This document shows, in pieces, positions 61,116 to 64,000 of a stretch of 64,000 nucleotides of DNA (its first letter is position 1; every line of letters begins with the position of its first letter). The position numbers and the translations under genes were made by a program. Under the pieces are notes generated by a model. It was not told where the DNA came from. It saw only the letters and a list, made by a program, of their open reading frames with translations, and made no database searches. The DNA comes from Prevotella sp. Its GTDB lineage: Bacteria; Bacteroidota; Bacteroidia; Bacteroidales; Bacteroidaceae. The DNA lies in contig JAFZUS010000019.1 of NCBI GenBank assembly GCA_017618275.1, positions 1-64,000 on the forward strand, in the 5' to 3' direction.

Positions 61116-62348
61116 ATGAAAAAGTTAATGATGATGGCAATGTTCATGGTAGCCAGCGCTACCGCATTTGCCGGTGACAGTGATGCTTTGAAGGCTATCC
61201 TCAAAGCAAAGACCTATGAAGAGGCTGAAGCCCTGATGAAGAGTGGACTGAGTCAACTCGCCAACGATCAGGAGAAGGCTAAGGCTTACAACAAACTTGT
61301 CGACCTCGCTTATGCGAAGTATAAGAAGGAAGACGACACTCGTATTACCAATCAGGCTCTGCAGAAGAACGACCCTGTTGATACTGAAGGTATGATCAAG
61401 GCTGGTATCGACGCTCTGAACTATGCTGTTGAGTGCGACAAATATGATATTCTTCCCAATGCTAAGGGACAGGTGAAACCCGCCTTCCAGAAGAAGAATC
61501 AGGACCGTTTGCAAAGTATTCTCAAGGGCTTGTACGATAATGGATGCAACTATGCTGAGAACAGTAAGAGCAGCGAGGCATTCCAGTGCCTTGATGCCTA
61601 TATGAGTGCTTGCAAGACATCCCTTTTCAGTGTGGTTCCTTCTGTTCAGAATGACCCGAATCGTGGTATCGCTGCTTACTATGCAGGTCGTGCTGCCATG
61701 CAGTTGGAAAAGACGGACCGTGCCATCGAACTTCTGAAGGTCGGTGCGAACGATACCATCCAGCAGGTTCGCGACTTCAGTATCGACCTCCTTCTGTATA
61801 CGATGGGTAAGAACCGTTCCACGAAGGAAGACTCCCTCAAGTTCATCAACGACGTGAAGGAACTTTATACCCAGTATCCTGAGAACGAGAAGATCTATTC
61901 TTATATGTGCGACGCTATGATTCTCAACAACGACGAGGCTGCTGTGATGAAGATTGGCGAGGAGCATCTGGCTAAGTATCCCAACTCTGTGCTTCCTCAT
62001 ATCTACAAGGCTTTCCTGTTGCAGAACCAGAAGAAGTATGCTGAGGCCGTTGCCCAGTGGGACCTCATTCCTGAGTCACAGCCCAACTATGTGCAGTTCG
62101 CCTACTATCGTGCCGTCTGTAAGTATAATATTGCCGTTGAGTTCAATGAGGCTAATGCTGATGCACGTACGGGTCGTCTGACACCTGAGAACGAGAAGAA
62201 GTTCAAGGATCAACTCGCTGATTCCCAGGTTGACTTCGAGAAGTGCCAGGAGTTGGATCCCGACCAGAACACGGTGAAGTGGAAGTACCTGTTGCATAAC
62301 GTCTATACCCAACTCGGCCTTACCGACAAGGCTGCAGCCATAGAATAA
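61116..62348 (+). CDS. Exported TPR-like protein
   Basis: The 410-aa protein has a signal peptide ending near TAFAG and a helical, TPR-like body (YYAGRAAMQLEKTDRAIELLKV, LAKYPNSVLPHIYKAFLLQNQ). It lies 28 bp after gyrA and may be co-transcribed. A strong terminator follows. Role unknown; TPR proteins of this type serve as envelope scaffolds. Confidence 0.75.
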   Translation: MKKLMMMAMFMVASATAFAGDSDALKAILKAKTYEEAEALMKSGLSQLANDQEKAKAYNKLVDLAYAKYKKEDDTRITNQALQKNDPVDTEGMIKAGIDALNYAVECDKYDILPNAKGQVKPAFQKKNQDRLQSILKGLYDNGCNYAENSKSSEAFQCLDAYMSACKTSLFSVVPSVQNDPNRGIAAYYAGRAAMQLEKTDRAIELLKVGANDTIQQVRDFSIDLLLYTMGKNRSTKEDSLKFINDVKELYTQYPENEKIYSYMCDAMILNNDEAAVMKIGEEHLAKYPNSVLPHIYKAFLLQNQKKYAEAVAQWDLIPESQPNYVQFAYYRAVCKYNIAVEFNEANADARTGRLTPENEKKFKDQLADSQVDFEKCQELDPDQNTVKWKYLLHNVYTQLGLTDKAAAIE

Positions 62349-62378
62349 AGACAGACTTTCAGTCAAGAATATGTTAAT

Positions 62379-62413
62379 AATCCCCAAAGGACTAGAGCCT
62401 TTGGGGATTTTTT
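62379..62413 (+). terminator. Strong terminator after the TPR gene
   Basis: AATCCCCAAAGG pairs with CCTTTGGGGATT and is followed by TTTTTT. The next -7 box starts two bases later, so this is a compact terminator-promoter switch. Confidence 0.92.
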
Positions 62414-62415
62414 CG

Positions 62416-62424
62416 TACCTTTGC
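62416..62424 (+). promoter_or_regulatory. -7 box for the second TPR gene
   Basis: TACCTTTGC begins right after the T-run of the terminator. Its -33 region falls inside the terminator hairpin (CTTTGG). Confidence 0.7.
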
Positions 62425-62443
62425 GCCCAATATATAGAATAAG

Positions 62444-63643
62444 GTGAAAAGAATGGTTATCAACCGCCTGGCATTCATGCTCTGTTGTATCTTCGTTTTG
62501 ACGACATCGGTTTCCGCCCAGCGGAAGCAGATAGGCGAGGCCCGTACCTACCTGAAGAGCGGCAAGAATCTCGACAAGGCGGAGAAACTGATGACCGACC
62601 TGTTGAAGGATTCTGCCAATCTGGACAACAAGCGTATCTACGAGATCTGGCTTCAGAGCGTGCAGAAGCAGTATGAACAGGCCAACGAGCGGTTCTATAT
62701 GCACAAGCAGCAGGACACGGCTCAGTTCTTTTCGTTGGTACGCCGTATGTTTTCCATCGCCTTCTGCATGGACTCCCTCGACGTGAGGCCTGACAAGAAG
62801 GGTAGGGTGGCACCCGAACTCCGCAAGGATGTGGCGAGGGATATGATCGGTTACAGGCCGAATCTTTTCTACGGTGGTGCCTATCTTGTCAGGAAGAGCG
62901 ATTTCCGGAAAGCATACGACTATTTCGAGACCTACATCGACTGCACCCGCCAGCCCCTGTTCACCGGCTACGACCAGTTCTTCTCGGAAGACCGCAAGGA
63001 TGAGGCTTCCTACTGGGCCTGTTATTGCGGATACAGGATGAACGACCCGGTGTTGGCGCTTCGCCACAGGGAACTGGCGCTTCGCGACTCCTCGAAGCGT
63101 GACATGACATTGCAGTATATCGCTGAATCGTGGAAGACCCTGAAGGACGACTCCATGTATGTAGCCACGCTCCGCGACGGTTTTGCGGAATACCCGACAT
63201 CGAATTATTTCTTCCCCCGTCTGATGGACCGTTACACGCAGACTGGCCAGTACGAGAAGGCCTTGCATGTCGTTGACAGGGCATTGGAGGCTGACTCGCT
63301 CAACGAACTGTATCTCTACGCCAAGTCGAATGTGCTGATGCAGTTGGAGAAGTATGCCGAGAGTCTGGCTGTCACCGACAAGTTGCTGACACGCAACGAC
63401 AAAATGGCTGATGCTTATTTTAACGGTGGCTCCGCCTATCTGAATATCGCCCTGCGCATGGATCCCCAGCGGCACAAGAAACAGGTCAGGGAGATGTATC
63501 GGAAAGCCCTGCCCTATATGGAGAGATACCGTGCGCTGGCACCCTCGCAGAAGGAGAAATGGGGCCCAGCGCTCTATCGCATCTACTTCAACCTGAACAT
63601 GGGAAAACAGTTTGATGAGATAGATAAAATCTTAAAGAATTAA
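62444..63643 (+). CDS. Exported TPR protein
   Basis: A GTG start at 62444 (MKRMVINRLAFMLC) gives 399 aa; the ATG at 62453 is the alternative. There is a signal peptide ending VSAQ and TPR motifs throughout (MEADSLNELYLYAKSNVLMQLEKYAE-like spans and AYLNIALRMDPQRHKK). Architecture resembles the upstream TPR gene but sequence does not, so it is a separate gene. Function unknown. Confidence 0.75.
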   Translation: MKRMVINRLAFMLCCIFVLTTSVSAQRKQIGEARTYLKSGKNLDKAEKLMTDLLKDSANLDNKRIYEIWLQSVQKQYEQANERFYMHKQQDTAQFFSLVRRMFSIAFCMDSLDVRPDKKGRVAPELRKDVARDMIGYRPNLFYGGAYLVRKSDFRKAYDYFETYIDCTRQPLFTGYDQFFSEDRKDEASYWACYCGYRMNDPVLALRHRELALRDSSKRDMTLQYIAESWKTLKDDSMYVATLRDGFAEYPTSNYFFPRLMDRYTQTGQYEKALHVVDRALEADSLNELYLYAKSNVLMQLEKYAESLAVTDKLLTRNDKMADAYFNGGSAYLNIALRMDPQRHKKQVREMYRKALPYMERYRALAPSQKEKWGPALYRIYFNLNMGKQFDEIDKILKN

Positions 63644-63738
63644 AAAAGTTTGCACGCATTGATATACCTTAGCGGATTTATTTGTACTTTTGTGGGATAG
63701 AATAATATTCAATCTAAAACAAATAAAACGTAAGGACT

Positions 63739-64000
63739 ATGGCAGACAATGCTCAGTTGATTGCCCAGTGCGAGGCAATTGCAAAAGAATGGCTCTCTCC
63801 GGCCTTTGATGAGGAGACACGTAAGGAAGTACAAGCAATGCTTGACAACCCCGATAAGACCGCTCTTATCGATGCTTTCTATCAGAATCTCGAGTTTGGT
63901 ACAGGTGGTCTGCGCGGCATCATGGGTGCCGGTACGAACCGTATGAACAAGTACATCGTGGGTATGGCCACACAGGGCTTCGCCAACTACATCAACAAGG
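63739..64000 (+). CDS. Phosphosugar mutase, partial at the window end
   Basis: The first 87 codons start [20 protein letters not shown] and include the conserved [18 protein letters not shown] segment of the alpha-D-phosphohexomutase family as found in Bacteroidota. The active-site serine loop lies beyond the window edge. It probably interconverts glucose- or mannose-phosphates. A TACTTTTGT -7 box at 63685-63693 lies upstream. Confidence 0.85.
   Translation, partial: MADNAQLIAQCEAIAKEWLSPAFDEETRKEVQAMLDNPDKTALIDAFYQNLEFGTGGLRGIMGAGTNRMNKYIVGMATQGFANYINK

Noticed and set aside
1..64000. tRNA or rRNA genes
   Set aside because: I saw no cloverleaf with a TTCRA arm or acceptor stem and no rRNA-like sequence, though a covariance search would be more reliable than reading by eye.

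Overview
The window is chromosomal DNA from a Bacteroidales bacterium, most likely a Prevotella-like lineage. The evidence is the Bacteroidota promoter pattern (a TTTG box about 20 bp upstream of a TAnnTTTGC box) ahead of many genes, BspA-type leucine-rich surface proteins with a shared short C-terminal motif, a PorD (DUF4835) gene, a methionine synthase that stops after its B12 domain, and lineage-restricted small proteins such as the smalltalk protein, DUF4248 and DUF6722. No rRNA, tRNA, CRISPR array, transposase or integrase is visible.

Layout. 1-6618: exported surface proteins (a beta-helix protein and two BspA-like repeat proteins) plus a 53-aa small peptide gene. 6683-9924: a compact four-gene set (HPr-kinase-like P-loop protein, S24/S26 peptidase, PqqD-like protein, ABC exporter) resembling a peptide maturation and export locus without a classical modifying enzyme. 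9977-16512: DUF4375-like protein, smpB, metH, a GH10-like secreted protein, a lipoprotein and a convergent hypothetical gene. 16665-22215: rseC followed by the complete rnfBCDGEA ion-pumping ferredoxin:NAD oxidoreductase operon, then galE and convergent ispE.

24201-31450 is an accessory block: HU-related protein, DUF4248, CHC2/Toprim primase-like protein, DUF3987-like protein and two proteins of unknown function on the minus strand, then a plus-strand smalltalk / small membrane protein / M15 peptidase cassette. It looks like replication and lysis parts of an old phage-like element. It also holds a candidate origin-like inverted repeat and a structured minus-strand leader RNA. 31663-36419 is a separate island: a ~315-nt highly structured RNA leader with crossing helices, a DUF4268 nuclease, an 825-aa nuclease/adenine-methyltransferase protein and an EVE-like protein. 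It is bracketed by the intact M15 gene and a deleted second copy of that gene's 3' half. This is the best candidate for an undescribed, probably defensive, system.

36713-52402 is mostly housekeeping: a candidate sRNA, DKNYY-repeat protein, dnaB, a protease-like TPR protein, recN, porD, an exonuclease, dnaN, DUF3127, a metallo-hydrolase, rsmG, DUF3298 lipoprotein, a HAD phosphatase, an MFS transporter and nadE. 52586-55146 is a second accessory patch: tiny genes, a DUF4160/DUF2442 pair between duplicated promoters, a decayed Sel1 gene and 650 bp of repeats. 55186-64000 carries clpC, a palindrome-rich spacer, gyrA, two exported TPR-like proteins and the start of a phosphosugar mutase.

A theme across the window is short stuttering repeats of several sequence families, often as inverted pairs, sitting exactly at gene junctions. 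They supply stop codons and start codons, and in two genes they encode the end of the signal peptide. Related repeats lie in frame inside metH, the primase-like gene and the ABC transporter linker.
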